Below, in pieces: positions 16,099-23,475 of a DNA stretch of 64,000 nt. Position numbers and translations under genes: made by a program. Source of the DNA: Candidatus Dormiibacterota bacterium. GTDB lineage: Bacteria; Chloroflexota; Dormibacteria; Aeolococcales; Aeolococcaceae. Position 1 is the first letter of the stretch, and every line of letters starts with the position of its first letter. The stretch covers positions 516,474 through 580,473 of the forward strand of contig PMOL01000004.1 in the NCBI GenBank assembly GCA_003162415.1, read 5' to 3'. The notes under the pieces were generated by a model that did no database searches, was not told where the DNA came from, and saw nothing but the letters and a program-made list of their open reading frames with translations.

Positions 16099-16875
16099 CT
16101 AGCGAACCGGCTCGAGCGGGTCCTGCCCCGTCGCCATGAATCTCGCCAGGCGATCCTCGGCGATGTCGACAGCACGTGCGTCGATATCCGCGCCAATGAA
16201 ATCGCAGTCGCTCTGCAGTGCCGCGACGCCGGATGACCCGCTCCCGCAGAACGGATCACAGACCACGAAGCCCGGTTCGGCGCTGGCCAGGACCATGAGC
16301 TCGAACAGCCTCACGGGTTTCTGGGTCGGATACGCGGCGCGGTGGATGCGGGGGACCGACCACACATCCGGAAGGTCCCGACGAGAGAGCTTCCGCCTGC
16401 CCTTGCTCGCGAATACGATCTGTTCGTGTCGCCGCCGGAAGTAATGACCCATGCCGAGGTGGACCTTGTCCCAGACGACAACACCCTTGACGTCGAAGCA
16501 GTCGCGAACCAGGGCGCCCAGGGTGAGCATCGAGAAGCTGTCGAACATGATGTAGATGTGGCGGTTCTGACGGAGCACTCGATGGCACTCACCGAGAAAC
16601 ACCGCGTACGACTCGGGATCGTCCGAGAATTCGTGGAACCAGCGGGCGTTGTCGGGCTTGCCATAGTGGCCGACGATGCGGCCGTGGCCGAGGCGCAGAT
16701 GGCGGTTCATCCCCGAGTACGCGGGGTCGGTGACGATCAAGTCGACTGATTCGGCAGGAAGCCCGCGAAGGAAGTCGATGCAGTCGAGGGCGCGAATGTC
16801 GAAACTCCCGCGCGCAGGGCTTGATGGCGCGGCGCCTGCTGCCCTTGAAGGGTTGCCGGCAGGGCGGGCGATCAT
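16099..16875 (-). CDS. Orphan beta-class DNA methyltransferase
   Basis: A 258-aa SAM-dependent DNA (N6-adenine or N4-cytosine) methyltransferase. Motif IV is N-terminal (LIVTDPAYSGMN, about residue 46) and the SAM-binding motif is C-terminal (VVCDPFCGSGSSGVAAL, about 204), the beta-class order. YPTQKPVRLFELMV lies between, as in CcrM/HinfI-like enzymes. The recognition sequence cannot be read from the protein. No restriction endonuclease gene is adjacent. ATG at 16875 overlaps the stop of an 8-codon upstream ORF (ATGA). A second methyltransferase of the same class lies 2 kb away at 18864. Confidence 0.85.
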   Translation of the reverse strand: MIARPAGNPSRAAGAAPSSPARGSFDIRALDCIDFLRGLPAESVDLIVTDPAYSGMNRHLRLGHGRIVGHYGKPDNARWFHEFSDDPESYAVFLGECHRVLRQNRHIYIMFDSFSMLTLGALVRDCFDVKGVVVWDKVHLGMGHYFRRRHEQIVFASKGRRKLSRRDLPDVWSVPRIHRAAYPTQKPVRLFELMVLASAEPGFVVCDPFCGSGSSGVAALQSDCDFIGADIDARAVDIAEDRLARFMATGQDPLEPVR

Positions 16876-16898
16876 CGCGCGAACGGCCGTTCGCTCAT
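16872..16898 (-). CDS. Putative leaderless 8-codon upstream ORF coupled to methyltransferase
   Basis: ATG at 16898 begins an ORF encoding MSERPFAR whose TGA overlaps the methyltransferase ATG (ATGA). A TACAGT hexamer (16906-16911, minus strand) ends 7 nt before this ATG, so transcription would start at the uORF as a leaderless message, and the methyltransferase would be translated by re-initiation. This is inference from spacing only; the peptide has no recognised function. Confidence 0.35.
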   Translation of the reverse strand: MSERPFAR

Positions 16899-16940
16899 CG
16901 CCGTAACTGTAGCAGCGGGGCCGACACCTCGACCGCCGAT

Positions 16941-16946
16941 TACACT
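16941..16946 (+). promoter_or_regulatory. -10 element (TACACT), leaderless methyltransferase
   Basis: TACACT ends 9 nt before ATG 16956. The intervening bases (gccgcccgc) contain no Shine-Dalgarno. Confidence 0.45.
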
Positions 16947-16955
16947 GCCGCCCGC

Positions 16956-17681
16956 ATGGCACGTGGCTTCGAGCGGCAGGTGCAGGCACGCGAGGAGTAC
17001 CAGCGCCGCAACCCATCGTGGGTCGACAGCGTGAGCCTGTATCGCTCGCTCATCGCGAAGGTGTCGACGCAGGGAGCTCGCATCCTCGACCTCGGTTGCG
17101 GGCGCAACGGCCTGCACGGCGATGACCTCTCGTGCGCGCCCGGCGCGTTTGTCTCCGGCGTCGATCCCGACCCGGCGGCGCTCGCCGGCAACACGGTGAT
17201 CTCGCGCCGAGTCGTGGGCTCCGGCGAGGACCTGCCGTTCGCAAGCGGCGCATTCGACATCGTGGCTTCGGCGTGGGTCCTGGAGCACCTGGATCATCCA
17301 GGTCTGGTGTTCTCCGAGGTGCACCGAGTGCTCGCGCCAGGCGGCCACTTCGTCTTTCTCACCCCGAACGCCTGGAACTACAACGCCTGGATGATCAGGG
17401 CAATCCCGCACCGGTGGCACGCCGGGCTGACGCGGCGCCTCTATGGACGCGGTGAGGGTGACGGGTACCCAGTGCGTTATCGCGCCAACAGCAGCGCATC
17501 CCTGCACCGGCTGCTCAATGCCGCCGGCTTCAGCCACGCCGACCTGACCTACAACGGCGACCCGTCGTACATCGCTTTCAACCGGCCGGTGCTCGAAGCG
17601 TCCTTCGGCATCGAACGCGTCCTCGACGCGCAGCGGCTGCGCGGCGCGCGAGTGCACATCCTTGGCGTGGCGCGAGCATGA
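16956..17681 (+). CDS. Class I SAM-dependent methyltransferase
   Basis: A 241-aa small-molecule methyltransferase. The SAM motif I is ARILDLGCGRNGLHGDDL (about residue 45), followed by an acidic-strand motif SGVDPDPAALAGN, the GEDLPFASGAFDIVAS motif and WVLEHLDHPGLVFSEVHRVL, the Methyltransf_11/UbiE-like pattern. The substrate is unknown; such genes often modify lipids, quinones or glycans. The start at ATG 16956 is supported by a -10 hexamer 9 nt upstream and by MARGFERQ being the first protein-like residues. It is divergent from the DNA methyltransferase gene, with 80 nt between starts. Confidence 0.82.
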   Translation: MARGFERQVQAREEYQRRNPSWVDSVSLYRSLIAKVSTQGARILDLGCGRNGLHGDDLSCAPGAFVSGVDPDPAALAGNTVISRRVVGSGEDLPFASGAFDIVASAWVLEHLDHPGLVFSEVHRVLAPGGHFVFLTPNAWNYNAWMIRAIPHRWHAGLTRRLYGRGEGDGYPVRYRANSSASLHRLLNAAGFSHADLTYNGDPSYIAFNRPVLEASFGIERVLDAQRLRGARVHILGVARA

Positions 17682-17698
17682 GGGCCGCTCCCGGCGTT

Positions 17699-17704
17699 TA
17701 GACT
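17699..17704 (+). promoter_or_regulatory. -10 element (TAGACT), leaderless acyl-CoA dehydrogenase
   Basis: TAGACT is followed by 6 nt (cagccc) and GTG 17711. There is no ribosome-binding site in the gap. Confidence 0.42.
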
Positions 17705-17710
17705 CAGCCC

Positions 17711-18874
17711 GTGTCCATCGACATGACGACCGAGCAACGAGAGATCGTCGGCATGGTTCGCGACTTCGTGGAGCGCGAGATCCTCCCGGTGGCCCACGAC
17801 CTGGACCACGACGACACCTATCCCGACAAGATCGTGGCCCAGATGAAGCAGCTGGGGTTCTTCGGCTTCGCCATCCCCGAGGCATACGGGGGCACAGGTC
17901 TCGACTACGCCACATACGCGATGGTGTGCGAGGAGATCGCGCGGGGATGGATGTCCATCACGGGAATCATCAACACGCATTTCATCGTCAGCTTCCTCAT
18001 CGACAACTTCGGTACCGACGAGCAGAAGCAGCGCTTCCTCCCCCGCATGGCGACGGGCGAATTCCACGGCGGTTTCTCGATGAGCGAGCCCAACTGCGGC
18101 TCGGACGTCCAGGCGATTCAGACCCGCGCGATTCGCGACAACGGCGAATACGTCATCAACGGCACCAAGATGTGGGCCACCAACGGCGAGCACTCGACAG
18201 TCGTCGCCACCCTGGTGAAGACCGACCCCGACGCCACCCCGCCGCACCGCGGCATGTCGTGCATCCTCGCCGAGAAGCAGTACCCCGGGTTCACCTCATC
18301 GCGGCATATCGAGAAGCTCGGATACAAGGGCGTGGAGACGACGGAGCTCGTCTTCGAGAACAACCGTCAACCGGCTGCAAACCTGCTCGGCGAAATCGAA
18401 GGACAGGGATTCAAGCAGATGATGGCCGCGATCGAAGTTGGACGTGTCAACGTCGCCGCGCGTGGCGTCGGCGTCGCGCAGCGGGCGTTCGAGCTGTCGA
18501 TCGCTTACGCACAGCAACGACATGCCTTCGGCGTGCCGATCGCGCAGCACGAGGCCATCCAGTTCAAGCTCGCTGACATGGCGACAAAGATCCAGGCGGC
18601 GCGGCTGCTTACCAACTACGCAGCCCGCAAGAAGGATGCGGGGGAGCGCGCCGATGTCGAGTGCGGCATGGCCAAGCTCTTCGCCAGCGAGACGTGCTTC
18701 GAAGTCGTCGGTGAAGCGCTCCGCGTCCACGGCGGCTACGGTTTCTCGAAGGAATACGAGGTCGAGCGCCTCTACCGCGATGCCCCGCTGCTGATCATCG
18801 GCGAGGGGACCAACGAGATTCAGCGCCTGATCATCGCCAAGGGCTTGCTCGAACGCCACCGCCTCACGGGGTGA
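17711..18874 (+). CDS. Acyl-CoA dehydrogenase
   Basis: A 387-aa FAD enzyme of beta-oxidation or branched-chain acyl-CoA catabolism. The N-terminal helical domain (TEQREIVGMVRDFVEREI), the middle beta domain with FSMSEPNCGSDVQAIQTRA and NGTKMWATNG, and the C-terminal helical domain ending RVHGGYGFSKEYEVERLYRD and IIGEGTNEIQRLIIAKGLL are all complete. The Glu in GEGTNEIQ sits at the usual catalytic-base position of short-chain enzymes. GTG start at 17711, 6 nt after TAGACT. The 3' end overlaps the convergent DNA methyltransferase gene by 11 nt. It resembles isovaleryl/2-methylacyl-type enzymes of the mycobacterial FadE19 context, which is inference. Confidence 0.9.
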   Translation: MSIDMTTEQREIVGMVRDFVEREILPVAHDLDHDDTYPDKIVAQMKQLGFFGFAIPEAYGGTGLDYATYAMVCEEIARGWMSITGIINTHFIVSFLIDNFGTDEQKQRFLPRMATGEFHGGFSMSEPNCGSDVQAIQTRAIRDNGEYVINGTKMWATNGEHSTVVATLVKTDPDATPPHRGMSCILAEKQYPGFTSSRHIEKLGYKGVETTELVFENNRQPAANLLGEIEGQGFKQMMAAIEVGRVNVAARGVGVAQRAFELSIAYAQQRHAFGVPIAQHEAIQFKLADMATKIQAARLLTNYAARKKDAGERADVECGMAKLFASETCFEVVGEALRVHGGYGFSKEYEVERLYRDAPLLIIGEGTNEIQRLIIAKGLLERHRLTG

Positions 18875-19736
18875 TCACCCGCAGCCCCGGGACATCGGCA
18901 AGTCGCGAACGCATGACCTCGATCGCCGCCGGCTGATCGTCGACGAGCAGGAACCGCCGCCCGAGCTCGGCGGCGGCGGCGCCGGTGGTTCCGCTCCCCG
19001 CGCACCAGTCGACGACGAGTTCTCCGGGACGCGACGACGCGGCCACGATCCGGCGCACGATGCCAAGCGGTTTCTGGGTTGGATATCCCGTGCGTTCGCG
19101 CGACGACGTGGGCACGATGGTGTGCCACCACACGTCGGTCGGCAGCTTGCCGCGCGCGGCCCGCTCCGGCGTCTGGAGTCGCGGTGCCATGTAGGGTTCG
19201 CGGTCGACCTGAGACGCGTCGAAGTGGTATCCGCGTGGATCCTTCACGTAGACGAGGATGACGTCGTGCTTCGCCGGCCAGCGGCGTGTGGTCCTTGCGC
19301 CGTAGTCATACGCCCACACGACCTCGTTCAGGAAGCACGCCCGTCCGAAGATGCCGTCGAGCAGCACCTTGCAGTAGTGGGACTCGCGCGGATCGATGTG
19401 GAAGTAGAGGCTCCCGTGCTGGGCGAGGATTCTCCGGGTCTCCTCCAGCCGCGGGCGCAGCCATCCGATGTAATCGTCGAACCGGTCGTGGTATCCGGCG
19501 CCGGGATGGCGTTCCACCCGATAGCGCCGTCCGGCGAACCCGAGGCGCGATGCGGTCGAGTCGGCGGTCGTGGTGGTCGTCACCCCGCTCCGCGGTCCTC
19601 CGGTGTTGAAGGGCGGGTCGATGTAGACAAGGCCGGCGCACCCGTCGGGAAGCGACTGGAGCACGTCGAGTGCCTCGCCCTGGACGATCGTCGCCGTGTC
19701 GCTCGACCAATCGGGGCGGAGTCGCTTCGCTGCCAC
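18864..19736 (-). CDS. Second orphan beta-class DNA methyltransferase
   Basis: A 290-aa site-specific DNA methyltransferase. Motif IV VYIDPPFNTGG is near residue 38, the YPTQKPLGIVRRIV stretch near 222, and the SAM motif VVDWCAGSGTTGAAA near 241, in beta-class order. LPTDVWWHTIVPTSSRERTGYP is typical of Mod-like N6-adenine enzymes. No partner nuclease or specificity gene is nearby. GTG at 19736 is the first start before protein-like sequence; the frame is open upstream. Its 3' end overlaps the acyl-CoA dehydrogenase gene by 11 nt, and it is divergent from the peroxiredoxin-like gene with 17 nt between start codons. Confidence 0.85.
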   Translation of the reverse strand: MAAKRLRPDWSSDTATIVQGEALDVLQSLPDGCAGLVYIDPPFNTGGPRSGVTTTTTADSTASRLGFAGRRYRVERHPGAGYHDRFDDYIGWLRPRLEETRRILAQHGSLYFHIDPRESHYCKVLLDGIFGRACFLNEVVWAYDYGARTTRRWPAKHDVILVYVKDPRGYHFDASQVDREPYMAPRLQTPERAARGKLPTDVWWHTIVPTSSRERTGYPTQKPLGIVRRIVAASSRPGELVVDWCAGSGTTGAAAAELGRRFLLVDDQPAAIEVMRSRLADVPGLRVITP

Positions 19737-19737
19737 G

Positions 19738-19743
19738 TACAGT
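19738..19743 (+). promoter_or_regulatory. -10 element (TACAGT) for the AhpC/TSA-like gene
   Basis: TACAGT ends 10 nt before ATG 19754. The sequence is part of GTACAGTAGG, so a mirrored TACTGT is also present for the divergent strand. The element overlaps the start of the divergent methyltransferase gene, so the two promoters may interfere. Confidence 0.35.
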
Positions 19744-19753
19744 AGGTTGCACC

Positions 19754-20302
19754 ATGGACACGAAGGCACTCGGCACGGCGACCGTGCTCGACGCTGCGGG
19801 CGAGCAGGTGCGTCTGGCGGACCAATGGTCCGAACACCCGGCGGTGATCGTGTGGCTGCGTCACTTCGGCTGCGTCTTCTGTCGCGAGCAGGTCGCCGAG
19901 ATCCGCGCGTCACGCGGCGACATCGAGGCTCGGGGCGCCGGGATTGCTTTCATCGGCAACGGCACCGCGCGATCGGCCGCGTGGTTCCAGAAGCGCTTTG
20001 CGCCGGATTCGACGGTGCTGACCGATCCCGACCTCGTCTCCTACAGGGCGATCGGCGCGCGGTCAGGGCTGGCGTCCACCCTGGGCCCCGCCGCGTGGGG
20101 CGCCGGCATCCGTGCGTTCCGTTCGGGGGCCCGGCAGACCATGACCAAGGGCCACGCGTACCAGCAGGGTGGACTCGTGGTCGTGGCGCCGGGGAACAAG
20201 GTGCTGTACCGGCACATCAGCCGCGCCGCCGGGGACCATGCGCCGGTGCCCGATGTCCTCGCCGCACTCGAGGCTGCCACGGCGATCCCCGTCGGGGCCT
20301 GA
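19754..20302 (+). CDS. AhpC/TSA-like redoxin (PRXL2 family)
   Basis: A 182-aa thioredoxin-fold protein of the AhpC/TSA_2 (peroxiredoxin-like 2) type. It has the CxxC HFGCVFCREQVAEIRASR at about residues 36-53 in place of the peroxiredoxin TxxC motif. GIAFIGNGTARSAAWFQKRF and VLTDPDLVSYRAIGAR fit the family; the C-terminal GLVVVAPGNKVLYRHISRAAGD is the last strand. Expected to act as a disulfide reductase or peroxidase in the cytoplasm; the substrate is unknown. It is followed 5 nt later by the MaoC hydratase gene. Confidence 0.8.
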   Translation: MDTKALGTATVLDAAGEQVRLADQWSEHPAVIVWLRHFGCVFCREQVAEIRASRGDIEARGAGIAFIGNGTARSAAWFQKRFAPDSTVLTDPDLVSYRAIGARSGLASTLGPAAWGAGIRAFRSGARQTMTKGHAYQQGGLVVVAPGNKVLYRHISRAAGDHAPVPDVLAALEAATAIPVGA

Positions 20303-20307
20303 CCGGC

Positions 20308-20802
20308 ATGCAGTTCGGCCGCTACTACGAGGAATTCGACGTCGGGGCCACGTACAAGCACTGGCCGGGAAAAACCATCACCGAGGCGGACGACCATCTC
20401 TTCTGCCTGCTGACGATGAATCACCATCCGCTCCACAGCGACGCGCACTACGCGGAGACGAAGACCGACTTCAAGCGCAATGTGGTGGTGGGCAACCTCG
20501 TGTACAGCCTCGCGCTCGGGATGAGCGTTGCGGACATCAGCGGCAAGGCGATCGCCAACCTCGAGGTCGAGTCGCTCAAGCACGAGAACCCGACGTTTCA
20601 CGGCGACACGATCTACGCGGAGACGACAGTTCTCGACAAGCGCGAGTCGTCGAGCAAGCCGGACCGCGGCATCATCACCGTCGAGACGCGCGCCTTCAAT
20701 CAGCGAGGTGAGCGCGTCTGTATCTTCAAGCGTCGCGTGATGGTCCCGAAACGCGAGGCCGGCGAGCTGCAGCCGGCGGATATCCCGGCCGGCGGCAGTT
20801 GA
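20308..20802 (+). CDS. MaoC-like acyl-CoA hydratase
   Basis: A 164-aa hot-dog-fold dehydratase/hydratase. YYEEFDVGATYKHWPGKTITEADDHLFCLLTMNHHPLHSDAHYAE includes the catalytic Asp/His region; VVVGNLVYSLALGMS and VESLKHENPTFHGDTIYAETTV are typical of the itaconyl-CoA/mesaconyl-CoA hydratase branch (mycobacterial Rv2499c-like). It would hydrate an unsaturated acyl-CoA to the substrate of the CitE-type lyase. It is second in the operon starting at 19754, and folP starts one base after its stop. The pathway assignment (itaconate or leucine-derived CoA esters) is inferred from the set of three genes. Confidence 0.82.
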   Translation: MQFGRYYEEFDVGATYKHWPGKTITEADDHLFCLLTMNHHPLHSDAHYAETKTDFKRNVVVGNLVYSLALGMSVADISGKAIANLEVESLKHENPTFHGDTIYAETTVLDKRESSSKPDRGIITVETRAFNQRGERVCIFKRRVMVPKREAGELQPADIPAGGS

Positions 20803-20803
20803 G

Positions 20804-22048
20804 GTGAGCGCGGGAAGCGCTGAGGCCGCCGCGCGGTACAGCGTTCGGCCGCTGTTGCCCGGGCCCGCGGAGGCATTGCGCGACGCGGTGCTCCGGCTCG
20901 GTCTGCCCCCCGAGAGGCTGACCGTCCTCGCCCAGCGTGGCGCCGTCGAGGCGCTCGCCATTCGCGGTCTGAGCTCGGACCAGATCCGGGTCATCGAGCG
21001 CCTTGTGGCCGACGGCGGCGGTGAGGTGCTCAGCAACCCGAATGGCGATCACGCCGTGCTGCTCATGCCGCTCATGACCGCGGGCATCCTGCCGATGCAG
21101 CTCGCCGCCTGGAGTGACAACACCGGCGAGGTCGGCGCGGCGATCGCAGCCGTGCTGGTGGCTCGCGGTGCGCCGCCACCGCCGCTGGAGTTGCCGGGAC
21201 ACCGCCTCGTGTTCGGCAAGCGCACATTGGTGATGGGCATCCTCAACGTCACCCCTGACTCGTTCTCCGGTGACGGGGTGGGAGACGACGTGACCGCAGC
21301 CGTGAACCGCGCGCAGTCGCTGGCGGCGGAGGGCACGGACATCGTTGACGTCGGTGGCGAGAGCACCCGGCCGTCGAACACCAGGGACGAGGTCTCGGCC
21401 GACGTCGAGATGGCACGCGTCTTGCCGGTGATCCGCGAGCTCGCGGCACGCCTCCCCGTCCCGATCAGCATCGACACGCGCAAGGCGAAGGTGGCCGCAG
21501 CCGCCCTCGAGGCCGGGGCCGTGATCGTCAACGACGTCTGGGGACTGCGCGGAGATCCGGATATGGCCGGGGTGGTGGCTGCGCGTCCGGGCACCGGCGT
21601 CGTTGCCATGCACAACCAGCACGGCACCCAGTACGGCGACCTGATGGAGGACATCTGTCTCGGTTTGCGCGAGAGCCTGGCCGTCGCGGAGAGAGCCGGC
21701 ATCCCGCTGTCACAGGTGATCATAGACCCCGGTTTCGGCTTCGCCAAGACACCCGCGCACAACCTCGAGCTGGTTCGCCGTCTCGGCGAGCTGATGGGCC
21801 TGGGTCAGGCGGTCCTGATCGGTCCATCGCGGAAGTCCACGACCGGCATGCTCATCGGTGAAAAGGACCAGGCGCACCGCCTCGAGCCCAGCCTCGCGCT
21901 GGCCGTGCTTTCGGTGCAGGCCGGCGCTCACATGGTCCGCGTCCACGACGTCGCCGAGACGGTGCGCGCGCTTCGCGCCGCTGACGCTGTGGTTCGCGGG
22001 ACACCAGAGGCGCTGCGAGACCTGCCGATCCCCGGCCCGACCGGGTGA
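20804..22048 (+). CDS. folP: Dihydropteroate synthase with N-terminal extension
   Basis: A 414-aa enzyme that condenses p-aminobenzoate with dihydropterin pyrophosphate in folate synthesis. The DHPS TIM barrel begins at about residue 140: LVMGILNVTPDSFSGDG, VDVGGESTRP, PISIDTRKAKVAAAALEAG, VNDVWGL, VIIDPGFGFAKTPAHNLELV and VLIGPSRKSTTG are all intact. The first 135 residues form a separate domain with a Ser/Asp/Gln-rich motif (LSSDQIRVIERLVADGGG) not found in the short E. coli-type enzyme. GTG start at 20804, one base after the MaoC stop. It overlaps folK by four bases (GTGA). Confidence 0.9.
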   Translation: MSAGSAEAAARYSVRPLLPGPAEALRDAVLRLGLPPERLTVLAQRGAVEALAIRGLSSDQIRVIERLVADGGGEVLSNPNGDHAVLLMPLMTAGILPMQLAAWSDNTGEVGAAIAAVLVARGAPPPPLELPGHRLVFGKRTLVMGILNVTPDSFSGDGVGDDVTAAVNRAQSLAAEGTDIVDVGGESTRPSNTRDEVSADVEMARVLPVIRELAARLPVPISIDTRKAKVAAAALEAGAVIVNDVWGLRGDPDMAGVVAARPGTGVVAMHNQHGTQYGDLMEDICLGLRESLAVAERAGIPLSQVIIDPGFGFAKTPAHNLELVRRLGELMGLGQAVLIGPSRKSTTGMLIGEKDQAHRLEPSLALAVLSVQAGAHMVRVHDVAETVRALRAADAVVRGTPEALRDLPIPGPTG

Positions 22049-22494
22049 GCGACGGGACGGTCTCGACAGACACGGCATGGCTGTCGCTGGGCACCAACCT
22101 GGGTCATCGCGGCCGGAACCTGGCGCGACTACGCCAGGCGCTCGCGAGCGGCGGCGTGACCATCACCGCCGCGTCGCCCGAGATCCTCACGCGGCCGCTG
22201 GGGGTGACCGCACAAGGTGACTTTCACAACCAGGTGATCCGGCTGCGCAGCCCAGAGCCGTGGCCACCCCGGCGCTGGCTCGAGCACAGCAGGGCCGCCG
22301 AGGTCGCCGCGGGACGGCGGACGACCTACCGATGGGGGCCGCGGATCGCGGACGCGGACATCCTCATGCTGGGCGAGCACGGCGAGGTGCACGTCGAGGA
22401 ACCGGGCCTCACCGTGCCGCATCCCGAGATCGCCAACCGTCCGTTCGAGCTGCAACTGCTCGAGGCCGCCGGCTTCCGGCCGGCGAAGCCGTAG
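22045..22494 (+). CDS. folK: 2-amino-4-hydroxy-6-hydroxymethyldihydropteridine pyrophosphokinase
   Basis: A 149-aa HPPK that pyrophosphorylates the pterin before DHPS. AWLSLGTNLGHRGRNLARLRQAL gives the N-terminal signature; RPLGVTAQGDFHNQVIRL and RWGPRIADADILMLG (the D-x-D metal pair, here ADAD rather than the common DLD/DID) follow; VPHPEIANRPFELQLLEA closes the fold. GTG start overlapping the folP stop. No folB is next to it. It converges on the gene at 22511. Confidence 0.88.
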   Translation: MSDGTVSTDTAWLSLGTNLGHRGRNLARLRQALASGGVTITAASPEILTRPLGVTAQGDFHNQVIRLRSPEPWPPRRWLEHSRAAEVAAGRRTTYRWGPRIADADILMLGEHGEVHVEEPGLTVPHPEIANRPFELQLLEAAGFRPAKP

Positions 22495-22510
22495 CGGGAG
22501 GGAACCTTCC

Positions 22511-23170
22511 TCAGATTGGAAGGCGGTCGGCGAGCTGCGGCACCAGCTTCAGCGCTGCGTCGATCTGCTTGGCGACGGTCGCCAGGTCGGGCTGCTTCTC
22601 GAAGTCGAGGAACCACGAATGCTCAGCGGTGAATTTCTCGACGAGTGTAGTCGTGCCCAGCACCGCGATACCGACGTGCACACTCGGCTTGTCGTCCTCT
22701 GAAAACGCCTTGCCCAACAACGTCTGGACGGTTTCCACCCAGCCTCCCACCTCGTCGAGATCGTGGAGCTCGTATCCACCGTCGCCGAGCACGAACTCTG
22801 CCTCGACATCGACGAACGCCTGGGGGGTGATCTGTTGATGCGGGCAGTCCTGCGCCTCGTCGTCGTCGTGGTACAGCTCGCAGTCCGCTCCCGGACCGTA
22901 TGCGGAGATGAAGGTGAGGAGCGCATCCCACGTGTAGCTCACGTGCACGTGATAACGCGGCGGCGGGTCGCCGTTGAGCCGGACGGTGCACTCGAAGCGG
23001 CGTTCGCCGAGGCCTGGCTCGAGGTGATGGCGCACGTCCTCGATGCCGAGCCCCGCGGCGTCGATCGCCTCCAGAAGATCGGACGCGAACTCCTCGTAGG
23101 ACGGGAACGTCGGACGGTCTGCTCCTGCCGGCTCCGAACCCGCCTGGCCGGCGCCGGGCCGCTCAGACAT
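22511..23170 (-). CDS. Acidic hypothetical protein (219 aa)
   Basis: Not recognised. The N-terminus (about 20 residues) is Gly/Ala/Pro-rich. The rest seems to be a folded alpha/beta protein: SYEEFASDLLEAIDAAGLGI, a beta segment with CTVRLNGDPPPRYHVHVSYTW, an acidic patch with CELYHDDDEAQDCPHQ, then VDVEAEFVLGDGGYELHDLD and a C-terminal helix DLATVAKQIDAALKLVPQL. No membrane helices. It starts 3 nt before the end of the upstream small membrane-protein gene and is likely cotranscribed with it. Confidence 0.6.
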   Translation of the reverse strand: MSERPGAGQAGSEPAGADRPTFPSYEEFASDLLEAIDAAGLGIEDVRHHLEPGLGERRFECTVRLNGDPPPRYHVHVSYTWDALLTFISAYGPGADCELYHDDDEAQDCPHQQITPQAFVDVEAEFVLGDGGYELHDLDEVGGWVETVQTLLGKAFSEDDKPSVHVGIAVLGTTTLVEKFTAEHSWFLDFEKQPDLATVAKQIDAALKLVPQLADRLPI

Positions 23171-23173
23171 CGG

Positions 23174-23434
23174 TCAGCGCCCCGGGCGCAGGTGGCGAAC
23201 CGCCAGCCGGAGGATGTTGGCGCCGATCACGACGACGAAGAACAGCGCGATGGCGATGACCAGCGGCAGCTCGACGTGGGGGGTGGAGTACGTATACGTG
23301 GCGAGGAAGGCTGCGGCGAAGAGGGCCACCGCGATGACCGAAAGCGCTCCGACCGTGACCGCCGAGAGTGGGTCGGTCTGCCGGCTCTGGACGGTGGGCT
23401 CGCGAGGGTCGAGCATGGGAGGAGTTCGCACCAT
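23174..23434 (-). CDS. Small two-helix membrane protein
   Basis: About 86 aa with two hydrophobic segments, LSVIAVALFAAAFLATY and LPLVIAIALFFVVVIGANIL, ending in a basic tail (RLAVRHLRPGR). No family recognised. ATG at 23434 is followed directly by GTG at 23431; a TACACT hexamer (23439-23444, minus strand) lies 4 nt before the ATG and 7 nt before the GTG, suggesting a leaderless start here rather than at the further in-frame GTG 23461. The following acidic protein gene starts 3 nt after its stop. Confidence 0.55.
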   Translation of the reverse strand: MVRTPPMLDPREPTVQSRQTDPLSAVTVGALSVIAVALFAAAFLATYTYSTPHVELPLVIAIALFFVVVIGANILRLAVRHLRPGR

Positions 23435-23475
23435 GCCGAGTGTACTTTGCGGCCCCCTCACATCCGCGAGGATCT

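Noticed and set aside
16099-19736. A complete restriction-modification system
   Set aside because: No endonuclease or specificity subunit motif is encoded in any neighbouring gene; the flanking genes are a transporter, metabolic enzymes and a redoxin.
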